Source: DATIJJ01 sp035478795 (GTDB taxonomy: Bacteria; Pseudomonadota; Gammaproteobacteria; DSM-16500). Taken from it: a DNA stretch of 23,851 nucleotides. Below, one piece after another: positions 6,905 to 15,670 of this stretch. Where the stretch lies: positions 1-23,851 of the forward strand of contig DATIJJ010000082.1 in NCBI GenBank assembly GCA_035478795.1. Direction: 5' to 3'. Each line of letters opens with the position of its first letter. Position 1 is the stretch's first letter. A model generated the notes under the pieces. The model was not told the DNA's origin. It saw only the letters and a list, made by a program, of their open reading frames with translations, and did no database searches. The position numbers and the translations under genes are program-made.

Positions 6905-9250
6905 ATGCGTCCGCAACGTGGTTTGGAAGAAGAACATGAGCTAGCGCCGCAAATGCTTTTGCGCGATACGCGCACGCTTGGCATGAAGACGGTCGACTTT
7001 TTCAAGGATCCCGTGCAGAGCGCGAGTCTTCTGGTCGGGCTCGGTATTGCTGCTTTTATTTTTGCACCCGCGACTGAAATTGTTTTTATCATGGCAGTGG
7101 GTGTTTTTCTTTATGCCATTACCCGAAAATTCAGACTGCCCTTCCGCATGCCCCAACGCTCTCTGGCCTTTGACTATAACGATCCCCTGCCAACCGGCAA
7201 GCCGCGCAGGGCACGCGGCATCTGTTTTTTTGGTAACAGGGCAAAGACAGGGGAAGAGCTGTGGTTTAACGATGCCGACATGCGTACCCACGTTCTCATC
7301 TTTGGTTCAACCGGTTCAGGTAAGACAGAAGCGCTTGTGTCAATTGCATACAATGCGCTGGTTCAGGGCAGCGGTTTTCTCTATGTCGACGGTAAGGGTG
7401 ATAACAGTTTATTCGCAAAAATATTTTCCATGGCGCGTTCGATGGGGCGTGAAGATGATTTGTTATTAATTAATTTCATGACCGGTGCGCGCGATATTAT
7501 TGGTGCACAGGAAAAACGGTTATCCAATACCATGAATCCGTTTTGTCGTGGTTCATCCGAAATGTTATCGGAACTGGTTGTGAGTCTCATGGATTCCGGC
7601 GGTCAGTCGGCGGATGCGGATATGTGGAAAGGCCGTGCTGTTGTTTTCGTGAAAGCCTTGATGAAAATTCTGGTCTACATGCGTGATCAGAACAAAATTC
7701 TGCTGGATGCCAACGTCATTCGTAATTATTTCGACCTGACGCGTCTTGAAGCAATTGGCCTTGATAAAATGTTTATTCGTGATAATCAGGAACCGGTGAG
7801 TCTTGCCGAAGCGCCCGAGATTGTGCTCGAACCGATTTATAACTACCTCATGACATTGCCTGGTTTTGACAAGACAAAAAAAGGCAAACAGAGTTCGCAA
7901 GTGTTCGAACAGCACGGATTTATCACCATGCAATTGACAAAAGTGTTCGGTTCGCTGGCAGACACATACGGACATATCATTCGTACCAATCTTGCGGAAG
8001 TGGATTTGAAAGACGTCGTGCTGAATCGTCGCATTCTGGTGGTATTGCTGCCGGCACTTGAAAAATCGCCGGATGAATTGTCGAATCTCGGTAAAGTGAT
8101 TATTGCATCCTTGAAAGCGATGATGGCAGCGGGTCTTGGTGATACGGTCGAAGGGACTTACAAGGAAGTGATTACCCGAAAGCCCACCAATGCGACATCA
8201 CCCTATCTCTGTATTCTGGATGAATACGGTTATTATGCCGTCAAGGGTTTTGCGGTGGTGCCAGCACAGGCCCGCTCACTGGGATTTTCTGTCGTTTTTG
8301 CAGGTCAGGATTTACCTGCCTTCCAGAAAGTTTCAAAGGAAGAAGCGTTATCCATCGGCGCCAACACCAACATTAAAATTTGCATGAAGCTTGAAGATCC
8401 GCTGGATACGTGGGATTTTTTCCAAAAAACAGCGGGCGAATCGTATGTCACGAAAGTGGATTCCTTCCAGACCAATGCGCAGAGTTTGTTGAACAGTTAC
8501 ATGGACAGTCGCAGTGCATCGTCTGAAAAAAGAGCGCGTATTGATCTGCTCGATTTGAAAGAGCAGCGCGAAGGGGAAGCGCATATTTTCTTCAAATCGA
8601 AAATTGTGCGCGCACGGATGTTTTTCGCGAATCCCATTGCAGTCGAGCGGATGCGCATCAATCAATTCCTGAAAGTCGAAGCACCGATTAACCGGATCCT
8701 GATTGATCTCGATAACAGGATCACGCAATTTTCTGAAGTGGTGGACAGTACGGGCGGGATGATTGACTACGGGCATGATGAATCGGAAGAAATCAATATC
8801 ATTGCCAATGCCATGAATGCAGACCCTGACATCAATGCGATTGAACGCAGTGTGTCGGCACTCCTCGCATTCCATAATCGTGATGCAGGCGAGACGGATG
8901 CGGCAGAGGTTTTTGTGGAAGAAACGGTTGATACATCACGCATCAATCTCTTCAACAAGGTGGCGCTTGATGCCGGTATCAGGCAGCGGGTAGGCGCTGA
9001 TTTTGAGCGTTTCGCAGCACCTCTCCTCAGCAGGGCGTATTTGAAGGACAAGGTGGAGCTGCTTGAACGCGTTCTGGGGCGTTCGGGTTCGCAGGCCAAT
9101 ACCATGACGAGCGAAATTCTGAAAGATATGTTGAATGCAACGGATTATCCGCCGGATGTGACGGGTCTTTTCCTGCCGGTTGCAGAAGTCAGTGCGGCCG
9201 CGAAACAGCTCGCGGATTATGCGGAAAGTTTGCAGACGCCTCCTCAGTAA
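6905..9250 (+). CDS. icmO: Dot/Icm type IV coupling ATPase IcmO (DotL)
   Basis: This VirD4/TraD-like ATPase recruits effectors and feeds them to the channel. The 781-residue protein has two N-terminal membrane helices (about 39-54 and 58-72), Walker A GSTGSGKT (134-141) and Walker B CILDEYGYY (about 434-442). A long acidic C-terminal tail (about 590-781) corresponds to the part that binds IcmS/IcmW and IcmJ/DotN in Legionella. Length is close to Legionella DotL (783). An in-frame GTG lies 12 bases upstream, but GGGGAT is well spaced for the ATG at 6905, so I use that. It follows icmP by 30 bases. Confidence 0.95.
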   Translation: MRPQRGLEEEHELAPQMLLRDTRTLGMKTVDFFKDPVQSASLLVGLGIAAFIFAPATEIVFIMAVGVFLYAITRKFRLPFRMPQRSLAFDYNDPLPTGKPRRARGICFFGNRAKTGEELWFNDADMRTHVLIFGSTGSGKTEALVSIAYNALVQGSGFLYVDGKGDNSLFAKIFSMARSMGREDDLLLINFMTGARDIIGAQEKRLSNTMNPFCRGSSEMLSELVVSLMDSGGQSADADMWKGRAVVFVKALMKILVYMRDQNKILLDANVIRNYFDLTRLEAIGLDKMFIRDNQEPVSLAEAPEIVLEPIYNYLMTLPGFDKTKKGKQSSQVFEQHGFITMQLTKVFGSLADTYGHIIRTNLAEVDLKDVVLNRRILVVLLPALEKSPDELSNLGKVIIASLKAMMAAGLGDTVEGTYKEVITRKPTNATSPYLCILDEYGYYAVKGFAVVPAQARSLGFSVVFAGQDLPAFQKVSKEEALSIGANTNIKICMKLEDPLDTWDFFQKTAGESYVTKVDSFQTNAQSLLNSYMDSRSASSEKRARIDLLDLKEQREGEAHIFFKSKIVRARMFFANPIAVERMRINQFLKVEAPINRILIDLDNRITQFSEVVDSTGGMIDYGHDESEEINIIANAMNADPDINAIERSVSALLAFHNRDAGETDAAEVFVEETVDTSRINLFNKVALDAGIRQRVGADFERFAAPLLSRAYLKDKVELLERVLGRSGSQANTMTSEILKDMLNATDYPPDVTGLFLPVAEVSAAAKQLADYAESLQTPPQ

Positions 9251-9280
9251 GCTATATTTCTATTTCATTCGTGAGGCGAT

Positions 9281-10015
9281 ATGGAAATAAAAAAATTTTC
9301 AGCTATTTTGTCATCCTTGCTATTTGTGACTTTTTTTTTGCAAGGCTGCGCCTCATCCGATGTTTCGCGAAATGCTTCCGGACAAATCCAGAAAACCTAT
9401 CAAAATGCGAATGCTGCCTTTGAGAGTGACAGTGTCAATGCAGCGGAAGCCTGGCAGGGTTCCAGTCAAATGGCAAAAGGTGTGATGCTGGGTGGTGCAA
9501 CCGGTGCTATTGTGGGTGCGATTGCAACCGGCGCAACCGGTGTATTACCGGGAGCGGCAGGGGGTGCCATTTTTGGCGGTGCGCTGGGTGCCTATATCGA
9601 TTCGAAGACTTCTCTTGCCGATCAGATTATCAATCGGGGTAATAAAGTGATTCTCCTCGGGGATCAGATATTGATTGTGATTCCCTCGGAACGCCTTTTT
9701 AGCGGCGGAACACCGGTGTTACAGCCTTACGCTTACAAGACGCTGGATCTCGTTTCTCAATTCATCGGCAATTACATTAATATTTCGGTGAAAGTGGCGG
9801 CTTATACCGGCAGCAATGGTCCGGAAAGAATCAATCTCTCCCTCTCGCAGGAACAGGCGAATGCAGTGATAAAATATTTGTGGCGCACACGGATCGACAC
9901 GCGATTGTTGTATGCAGAAGGCGGCGGTGGTTCAAGGCCTGTCACGGAATCGGTTTCAGATTGGGAAGGTCCCAATTACCGGGTCGAAATTACTTTGGAA
10001 AAATTACCGGTTTAG
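9281..10015 (+). CDS. icmN: Dot/Icm outer-membrane lipoprotein IcmN (DotK), with glycine-zipper segment
   Basis: IcmN/DotK is a lipoprotein of the outer-membrane core complex with an OmpA-like peptidoglycan-binding fold. The 244-residue protein has a signal peptide and lipobox LQGC (Cys23). A glycine-zipper segment rich in GxxxG and GxxG spacing follows (67-104, for example GGATGAIVGAIATGATG). The OmpA-like domain (about 123-244) contains VLQPYAYKTLDLVSQF and INLSLSQEQANAVIKYL. As I recall the Legionella protein is nearer 190 residues, so the zipper looks like extra material. The OmpA domain's peptidoglycan-contact Asp/Arg pair is not obvious: the position corresponding to TDxxG reads TGSNG. 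GAGG precedes the ATG. Confidence 0.85.
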   Translation: MEIKKFSAILSSLLFVTFFLQGCASSDVSRNASGQIQKTYQNANAAFESDSVNAAEAWQGSSQMAKGVMLGGATGAIVGAIATGATGVLPGAAGGAIFGGALGAYIDSKTSLADQIINRGNKVILLGDQILIVIPSERLFSGGTPVLQPYAYKTLDLVSQFIGNYINISVKVAAYTGSNGPERINLSLSQEQANAVIKYLWRTRIDTRLLYAEGGGGSRPVTESVSDWEGPNYRVEITLEKLPV

Positions 10016-10024
10016 GAGTGCGAC

Positions 10025-10243
10025 ATGCTGGGCACGAGGCGTGATATTGCAAGAGCGCAAAGTGATTTTTATCGGGATAAATACCATCGCACGTTGCGCA
10101 AACTGCTTTTTTCAGTCGGGCTGATTGTTGCGTTAATTGGTGTGATTATTTATCTGGTCTTATCGAAAGCAGCACCGGATTTTTATGCGACGACAACGCA
10201 AGGGCAAATTATTCCGCTGACGGTCGTCAATGCAGTGCAATAA
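10025..10243 (+). CDS. icmM: Dot/Icm inner-membrane protein IcmM (DotJ)
   Basis: This 72-residue protein is a short relative of IcmL. It has the family N-terminal SDFYRDKYHRTLRK, one membrane helix (about 27-46) and a short periplasmic tail without the VirB8-like domain. DotJ in Legionella is about 94 residues and forms an inner-membrane complex with DotI/IcmL. A good ribosome site (AGGAG) lies 6 bases before the ATG and 9 bases separate it from icmN. Position between icmN and icmL matches Legionella icmM. Confidence 0.85.
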   Translation: MLGTRRDIARAQSDFYRDKYHRTLRKLLFSVGLIVALIGVIIYLVLSKAAPDFYATTTQGQIIPLTVVNAVQ

Positions 10244-10260
10244 AAAATGGAAATAGAATC

Positions 10261-10875
10261 ATGTCGACAGAAAGACAGGACAAATCGCTTAAAAAAAATG
10301 ATTTTTATGCGGCCAGTTACAATTCCCTGATGATTATTTTTATCATTGAGGTGGTGCTGGTGTCGCTTCTTCTTGCGCTGCTTCTCTATCAGATTCGCAA
10401 TCGGCCCTTGCCAACGTTTGTCGCTGTAACACCTGCAAAACAGCGTCTGCAATTGGCACCTTCCACTGAGCCTAATCTCTTGCCAGCCACACTGATTCGC
10501 TGGGCGAGCAAGGCGGCGGTTTCGGCCTATACCTTTGATTTTGTGAATTACAATAAACAGATTGCGCTGGCGAGACCGTACTTTACAGAAGCAGGCTGGA
10601 AGGATTACCAGGCATCCATTGCCGATCTCATTCAAACCATCACGCAAAACCAGTTGTTTGTGAATGGCGTTGTCTCGGCTCCGCCTGTCATTTCCAATCA
10701 GGGGGATTTGCCAGGACGGGGTTATACGTGGCGTATTCAGGTTCCATTTCTCGTGACCTACCAGAGTGCAGGACAGGTATCACGGGCCAACTATACCGTG
10801 GTGATTACCATCGTGAGAGTATCAACATCCGTCAATCCGGCAGGCATCGGGATTGATCAATTTGTCATGGGATAA
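10261..10875 (+). CDS. icmL: Dot/Icm VirB8-like protein IcmL (DotI), first tandem copy
   Basis: IcmL/DotI is an inner-membrane protein with a VirB8-like periplasmic domain that forms part of the channel base. The 204-residue protein has the N-terminal KKNDFYAASY, one membrane helix (about 22-43), then a periplasmic domain. That domain carries the family motif FDFVNY and the strand pair APPVISNQGDLPGRGYTW / VPFLVTYQSAG. It is the first of three adjacent icmL-type genes, clearly homologous to but widely diverged from the next two. I cannot say which copy is functionally closest to Legionella DotI, although the third has the most similar N terminus. Confidence 0.88.
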   Translation: MSTERQDKSLKKNDFYAASYNSLMIIFIIEVVLVSLLLALLLYQIRNRPLPTFVAVTPAKQRLQLAPSTEPNLLPATLIRWASKAAVSAYTFDFVNYNKQIALARPYFTEAGWKDYQASIADLIQTITQNQLFVNGVVSAPPVISNQGDLPGRGYTWRIQVPFLVTYQSAGQVSRANYTVVITIVRVSTSVNPAGIGIDQFVMG

Positions 10876-10889
10876 AAAAGAGGAAAGAT

Positions 10890-11564
10890 ATGAAGACGGA
10901 AGGTGAAGCCATGCTCGATGATGCTCTCGTCAGGGTGCATCTGCGCAATGCCTTTTACCGCGAAAAATTTCGTTTTGTGCTGCTGATCTATCTGCTCAGT
11001 CTGGTGGCAAATGTTTTTTTGCTCGGTATTATTTTTTATTTGATGAGGCACCCGACGGAACCTCTGTATTTTGCAGCAGACAGAATCGGTCGATTGATTC
11101 GTGTTTTTCCCGTGCATGAACCCAATATGTCAACTGCGGATGTTTCAAACTGGACGGTGGAGGCGATTGAAGCATCCTATTCCTACGATTTTGTCAATTA
11201 CCGTGCGCAGTTACAAAGTGCACAAAAATATTATACGGATTACAGCTGGCGCAGTTACATGAAGGCCCTCGCTGCATCCAATAATATTAAAGCGCTGACA
11301 GAGCGTAAATTTATTATTATTGCAAAAGTGGTTGAGCCGCCCAAATTATTGAAGCAGGGTCTTTTGCAAGGTGCGCAAACCTGGAAATTTCAAATTCCTG
11401 TTTTAGTGACCTATCTCATGCCGCCTTTTAATGAGAAATCGAAATTTTCGAATCCCTTGATCTTTACTGTTGTGGTACAACGTCAAAATGTGCTGGACAG
11501 CCACAAGGGACTTGCCATTATTCGGGCTGTTTCAAATATTGTCGTGGGACCACAACCGGGCTGA
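10890..11564 (+). CDS. icmL: Dot/Icm VirB8-like protein IcmL (DotI), second tandem copy
   Basis: The 224-residue IcmL paralogue starts with LRNAFYREKFRF, a membrane helix (about 31-51) and a periplasmic domain. Its YDFVNY motif, EPPKLLKQGLLQGAQTWKF and IPVLVTYLMPP correspond to the segments in the other two copies. It is longer at the N terminus (MKTEGEAMLDDALV) and before the last strand (FNEKSKFSN). AGAGGAAAG precedes the ATG at 10890, and an alternative ATG at 10911 is also preceded by a purine-rich stretch. The gap to the first copy is 14 bases. Confidence 0.87.
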   Translation: MKTEGEAMLDDALVRVHLRNAFYREKFRFVLLIYLLSLVANVFLLGIIFYLMRHPTEPLYFAADRIGRLIRVFPVHEPNMSTADVSNWTVEAIEASYSYDFVNYRAQLQSAQKYYTDYSWRSYMKALAASNNIKALTERKFIIIAKVVEPPKLLKQGLLQGAQTWKFQIPVLVTYLMPPFNEKSKFSNPLIFTVVVQRQNVLDSHKGLAIIRAVSNIVVGPQPG

Positions 11565-11583
11565 CACGTCCTTGTCCTCTGGC

Positions 11584-11612
11584 TATACAACTTTATGGGT
11601 CTGCTATATACT
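11584..11612 (+). promoter_or_regulatory. Possible internal promoter before the third icmL
   Basis: In the 87-base gap between the second and third icmL, TATACA (11584-11589, 4 of 6 to the -35 consensus) lies 17 bases before TATACT (11607-11612, 5 of 6 to -10). Transcription would start near 11619, about 33 bases before the ATG at 11652. Sequence match only. Confidence 0.33.
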
Positions 11613-11651
11613 GGATTTCATTTAGGTTTCAGGGCTTGGAAGCGGGGAACG

Positions 11652-12305
11652 ATGGCTGAAAATGAGCTACAGTTAGTGAGTCTCCGAGACGATTTCTATC
11701 GTGACGGCTATTACAAGGCATTGGCAGCCATGGGTGTGTTGCTGGTGGCGATTGCTCTTTTGGTCAGCGCATCCCTGTATTTGCAATTATCCAAACCGCA
11801 TCCTGTGACCTTTGCAACGGGTGATGAATTTCGGACGTTACCTTCCATTCCCGTCAACAAACCGTATCTCCCCCAGCCGGATCTGATTCAATGGGTCAGT
11901 GATGTCTTGCCAAAGCTCTTTACGTTTGATTTTGTGAATTACAACCAGGAATTGAAAAGCGTTTCGGATTATTTTACCGGGAATGGTGCGAAAAGTTATG
12001 CGGATCAGCTCAAAGTGTATGCAGATTATAATACGATTGTACCGCAGAAATTATTTTTAAATGTAAAACCGGCCGGTGCGCCGTTTATTTTGAACCAGGG
12101 TTTGTTGCCGGGACAAATTTATGGGTGGCTTATACAAATGCCGTTGGAGCTGGATTACATCCGTATCGGCAGAAGAGATACCCTGATGCTGGTCATGCAG
12201 GCACTGATAGTCAGGATTCCAACACTGAATAATTTGTCGGGTGTGGCGATAGAAAAACTGACGGTGATCAAAGGGGCGGGAGACCAGACTCTTTCGAATG
12301 GATAA
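11652..12305 (+). CDS. icmL: Dot/Icm VirB8-like protein IcmL (DotI), third tandem copy
   Basis: The 217-residue protein begins MAENELQLVSLRDDFYRDGY, which I regard as the most canonical IcmL/DotI N terminus of the three. One membrane helix (about 28-48) is followed by the VirB8-like domain with FTFDFVNYNQELKS, FILNQGLLPGQIYGW and MPLELDYI. Length matches Legionella DotI (about 212). The reading frame is open upstream to 11595, but the ATG at 11652 has GCGGGGAA as ribosome site and starts the conserved region. Its stop codon overlaps the icmK start, indicating coupling to the core-complex genes. Confidence 0.9.
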   Translation: MAENELQLVSLRDDFYRDGYYKALAAMGVLLVAIALLVSASLYLQLSKPHPVTFATGDEFRTLPSIPVNKPYLPQPDLIQWVSDVLPKLFTFDFVNYNQELKSVSDYFTGNGAKSYADQLKVYADYNTIVPQKLFLNVKPAGAPFILNQGLLPGQIYGWLIQMPLELDYIRIGRRDTLMLVMQALIVRIPTLNNLSGVAIEKLTVIKGAGDQTLSNG

Positions 12306-13419
12306 AATCAGAATCAAAAAAAGTGGCATGATTCTCTTGCTCTGCCTGCTGGGTGGATCACAGTCTTTGCTCGCTCTCGATTCGTCACAGGCGGATGCCG
12401 CGCAATTTGAAAACTGGTTGAAAAATAATGGCCAGAGTCAGGTGGTATCCCAAACGAATACGGCGATAAATACCGGTTCATCGGCTGTAGACAATAGTCC
12501 GCTCAGAATCATGCCGGCTGATGCGACGGATGCGCCACCTGTTATACAAAAAAAGTTTAGACCGCGCCGCCGGCCAGGGCAAATGTCTTATGAAGAATCA
12601 CAACGCATTATTTTGAAAACGCTGCCGCCGTCACCCCCGGTCAGTTCTGAAGCCGAAGAAGCGTTTAATGGCATGATGCAGCAAAATATGCCATTGACAC
12701 CGCAGCAGGTGGTGAAATTAAAACAATTGATTGATCAGTCACAGCGTGCGGCGGCGATGCCAGCGAATGTGCCGCCCAAACCCGTCTCATCGACATTGAT
12801 GGTTAATCTGGCGCCAGGCACAACGCCGCCTGCGATTCGTCTGGCGCAGGGGTATGTGACATCGCTGGTGTTTGTGGATTCGACGGGCGCACCCTGGCCG
12901 GTTGCTGCTTATGATATTGGTAATCCAAAGACGACCGCTATTCAATGGGATGGAAAAAGCAATGTCCTGTTGCTTCAGGCGAGCGCGCCTTACGGCGACA
13001 GCGATCTGGTCATTCGACTGGTCGGTATGCCAACCCCCATCACGCTGGCTTTGGTGCTGGGTCAGCGCGTGGTAGATTATCGTACGGATATTCATGTATC
13101 GGGTCTTGGACCCAATTCAAAGGATTTACCGATCGGGACCGTGTTGCCAGACAGCGCCAATCAATTATTGCTGGGGGTGCTGGATGGTATTGCGCCGCCT
13201 GGCAGCCGACAGTTGACGGTCAAGGGCGGCGGCGATTGTCTGGCCTGGCTTTTGGGCGACAAAATGTTTCTCCGCACGCGCCTGACTGTACTGTCACCCG
13301 GCTGGGTTGGCCGGATGGTGAGTCCGGATGGCATGAATGCGTATGAAATACAAAAAAGTGCTTCCGTTCTGGTCTCTCGCTACGGACAACCCATTGAGTT
13401 GAAAGTTGAGGGTTTTTGA
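12298..13419 (+). CDS. icmK: Dot/Icm core-complex protein IcmK (DotH), VirB9-like
   Basis: IcmK/DotH forms the outer-membrane core with DotC, DotD and DotG. The 373-residue protein has a Sec signal peptide (about 1-27, ending LLALD) and a low-complexity N-terminal region with RRRPGQMSYEESQRI. A C-terminal VirB9-like beta domain (about 165-373) includes TSLVFVDSTGAPWPVAAYDI and GDKMFLRTRLTVLSPGW. Length is close to Legionella DotH (361). The ATG at 12298 overlaps the end of icmL by eight bases, and the gene ends in a TGATG junction with icmE. Confidence 0.93.
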   Translation: MDKIRIKKSGMILLLCLLGGSQSLLALDSSQADAAQFENWLKNNGQSQVVSQTNTAINTGSSAVDNSPLRIMPADATDAPPVIQKKFRPRRRPGQMSYEESQRIILKTLPPSPPVSSEAEEAFNGMMQQNMPLTPQQVVKLKQLIDQSQRAAAMPANVPPKPVSSTLMVNLAPGTTPPAIRLAQGYVTSLVFVDSTGAPWPVAAYDIGNPKTTAIQWDGKSNVLLLQASAPYGDSDLVIRLVGMPTPITLALVLGQRVVDYRTDIHVSGLGPNSKDLPIGTVLPDSANQLLLGVLDGIAPPGSRQLTVKGGGDCLAWLLGDKMFLRTRLTVLSPGWVGRMVSPDGMNAYEIQKSASVLVSRYGQPIELKVEGF

Positions 13420-15623
13420 TGGCAATCAAACTTCCGGATTTTAAATTTTTTTCAAAGACCGATGCCAAATCGAGAGTCTTTTTTTTATTGGCTGCGCTCG
13501 TGGGTATTGTCGTGGTCATTTTTTTTGTAGCGCGTTATTTAAGTTCGGGAGAGAATGCAGCCGGTCCTTCACGTGTTGCAACGGCACCTTCCAATTTGCA
13601 ATCCGTTCCAGGCGGGCAATTATCACCGGAATATTATCGTGCCCTGATGCAGGCCAATGAACAATCTGCGCAGCAGGCGTTATCAACGGGTGGGACAGCG
13701 GTGCCAACACTGGTCAATATTCCGAACCAGTCATCCTCGAATTTTCCTTCACAAAATTGTACGGTGGTTTGTCCTGGGCCGGATGATGCCAATGTAGCCA
13801 ATGATCTGAATGAACTGGTCAAAAGTGGCAAGCTGTTGCAGAAGGATGCTGATCGTCTGGCAGCGCTTGCCAAAGCCAATGTTTCTGTCGATGAATATGC
13901 TGCCGCGCTGGATGAGCTGGTCAGGCAAGGCAAGCTGACGCCGGAGCAGGCACGGCAATTATTGGCAAAATATAAAAAGCAGCATCAGAATGCACTGCTC
14001 GCTGACAGCGGGCGATTGATGGATACCCTGATCAAATCGGGTCAGTTGCCACTGGATGTGGCGAATCGTTTGCTGGCCTTGCAAAAGAGCAATGCAACAC
14101 CGGCAGACTATGCAGAAGAATTGAATCGCCTGGTGGCTGAAGGAAAAATATCACCGCAAACAGCCGCGCAATTGCTTGCACAGTATACCCAGCAAAAAGC
14201 CAATGAAGCGACGAAGCAGGGTATTTTTGCAGTAAAACAATTGGCGAAATCAGGTGCGATCACGCAAGAAGTGGCGGATCAGCTGGGTGGTATGCAGTTG
14301 AAAAACGTACCGGTTGATCAGTATGCGGCTGCACTGCAGCGTCTTGTGTCCGAAGGAAAAATGACACCCGCAGTCGCGGCCAAATTGCTCGCTGACTACA
14401 AGGCGAGACGTGCCGCGTTTGGCGGCGCAATGGGTGCTCTGGAAGCGCTGATTCAGCAACAGGCCATCGAATGCCAGAATGATATGAGAAAGTTGGGCCA
14501 GGCCAATCCGAAGAATATTCCACCGAGTTGTCAAAAATTGAATGCATTAAAAGCCGCGGCTGACCGTCTCATGAAATTGCAGGCCAATAATGCGAGCCCT
14601 GCAGCCTATGCAGACGAATTGAAACGTCTTGTACAGGCAGGGTTACTCTCACCGGAAGCGGCTGCAACATTAATGCAGTATTATGAGGCGACAGCGGTTC
14701 CGGCGGCAGGATCTGCACCGGCTGTCTCGACTGTATTGCCAACGACGTCTGATTTTGCCCGTCTTCAGCAGGTTGTTTCGGCGCAACCGGCAGAAGTCGC
14801 CACAGCGCAGAATGTTCAGGCTGAAGCGCAGTTTGCAGCGGCGGAATCCCAGGCGACCCAGGCGGCCATCCAGGAACGTCAGCAACGGGTTCAACAAATT
14901 CAGGCGGCCATGTCAGGCCAGGCGCAAGCCCTGATTGCATCATGGCAGCCGGTCCGAATGGCGCATCAGGCGGGTCAACCGCCTGCGCCTGCAAAAGGTA
15001 GCGGTTTAAGCGGTGGCAAGGGGGGAGAAGAAGGTGGCGCGGCAGAAGGTTCCGGTTCTGCCACAGAAGGGGGACGTCCGCTTATCAAGGCAGGGACAAT
15101 TTATTTTGCTGTTCTGGATACGGCAGTTGATAGTGATTATCCGGATACCCCTGTCATGGTTACAATAGTACAAGGTCCTTTCAAGGGGGCGAAATTGTTA
15201 GGGAAATTGTCGCTTGCCCAGGGAAAAGACCGTGTGAGTTTAAACTTTAATCTGATCGACATGGAAGCCTGGCCTAAAACAAAAAATACAAATGCCTTTG
15301 CGATTGATCCGGATACTGCGCGGACAGTCATGGCGAGCAGTGTGGATCATCATTATCTGATGCGTTATGGCTCGCTTTTTGCATCCTCATTCATGCAGGG
15401 TTATGCACAGGGCGTACAAAATGCCGGAACCAGCACGACAGGTATTTTTGGAACGTCAACACAAAATCCCAAATTGAGTTTTGGAAATAATATTGCAGTG
15501 GGATTGGGCCAGGTCGGTACGGCATTTACCAATGTGGTGCAGGGTTATGTGAACACACCGGCAACGGTTAAAGTCAACGCAGGGGTGGGACTGGGTATAT
15601 TATTTATGTCAGATGTGACATAA
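13419..15623 (+). CDS. icmE: Dot/Icm core-complex protein IcmE (DotG), VirB10-like, with helical repeats
   Basis: IcmE/DotG spans both membranes and lines the central channel. The 734-residue protein has one inner-membrane helix (20-38) and a linker with two cysteines (QNCTVVCPG, about 112-120). A repeat region (129-425) has four copies of a roughly 65-residue helical unit. An Ala/Gln-rich helical stretch (430-510) and a Gly-rich linker (527-553) come next, then the conserved VirB10-like C-terminal domain (556-734, GTIYFAVLDTAVDSDYPDTP to the end). The hydrophobic LFASSFMQGYAQGVQ helix is in the region that crosses the outer membrane in VirB10 proteins. Legionella DotG is about 1048 residues with short decapeptide repeats instead. 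The ATG overlaps the icmK stop by one base. Confidence 0.94.
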   Translation: MAIKLPDFKFFSKTDAKSRVFFLLAALVGIVVVIFFVARYLSSGENAAGPSRVATAPSNLQSVPGGQLSPEYYRALMQANEQSAQQALSTGGTAVPTLVNIPNQSSSNFPSQNCTVVCPGPDDANVANDLNELVKSGKLLQKDADRLAALAKANVSVDEYAAALDELVRQGKLTPEQARQLLAKYKKQHQNALLADSGRLMDTLIKSGQLPLDVANRLLALQKSNATPADYAEELNRLVAEGKISPQTAAQLLAQYTQQKANEATKQGIFAVKQLAKSGAITQEVADQLGGMQLKNVPVDQYAAALQRLVSEGKMTPAVAAKLLADYKARRAAFGGAMGALEALIQQQAIECQNDMRKLGQANPKNIPPSCQKLNALKAAADRLMKLQANNASPAAYADELKRLVQAGLLSPEAAATLMQYYEATAVPAAGSAPAVSTVLPTTSDFARLQQVVSAQPAEVATAQNVQAEAQFAAAESQATQAAIQERQQRVQQIQAAMSGQAQALIASWQPVRMAHQAGQPPAPAKGSGLSGGKGGEEGGAAEGSGSATEGGRPLIKAGTIYFAVLDTAVDSDYPDTPVMVTIVQGPFKGAKLLGKLSLAQGKDRVSLNFNLIDMEAWPKTKNTNAFAIDPDTARTVMASSVDHHYLMRYGSLFASSFMQGYAQGVQNAGTSTTGIFGTSTQNPKLSFGNNIAVGLGQVGTAFTNVVQGYVNTPATVKVNAGVGLGILFMSDVT
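13803..14693 (+). repeat. Four diverged 65-residue repeats inside icmE
   Basis: At protein level, units begin near residues 129, 199, 269 and 340. Each ends with a signature close to LVxxGKLTPEQAxxLLAxY: ELVRQGKLTPEQARQLLAKY, RLVAEGKISPQTAAQLLAQY, RLVSEGKMTPAVAAKLLADY and RLVQAGLLSPEAAATLMQYY. The fourth unit has an insert with two cysteines (ECQND, PPSCQ). DNA identity between units is low, so the duplications are old. Confidence 0.85.
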
Positions 15624-15631
15624 CGACTATA

Positions 15632-15670
15632 CTTCCTGTAGAGATGCAGTAAAGAGATGACATCAGGAAG
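15632..15670 (+). other. Inverted repeat in the icmE-icmG gap
   Basis: Perfect 7-base arms CTTCCTG (15632-15638) and CAGGAAG (15664-15670) are separated by 25 bases. The right arm lies inside the spacer of the candidate icmG promoter. It could be an RNA stem near the icmE 3' end or a protein site. No T-tract follows immediately. Confidence 0.35.

Noticed and set aside
14569..14994. Proline-rich 141-codon frame opposite icmE
   Set aside because: Antisense shadow of the Ala/Gln-rich coding region, whose composition naturally opens other frames.
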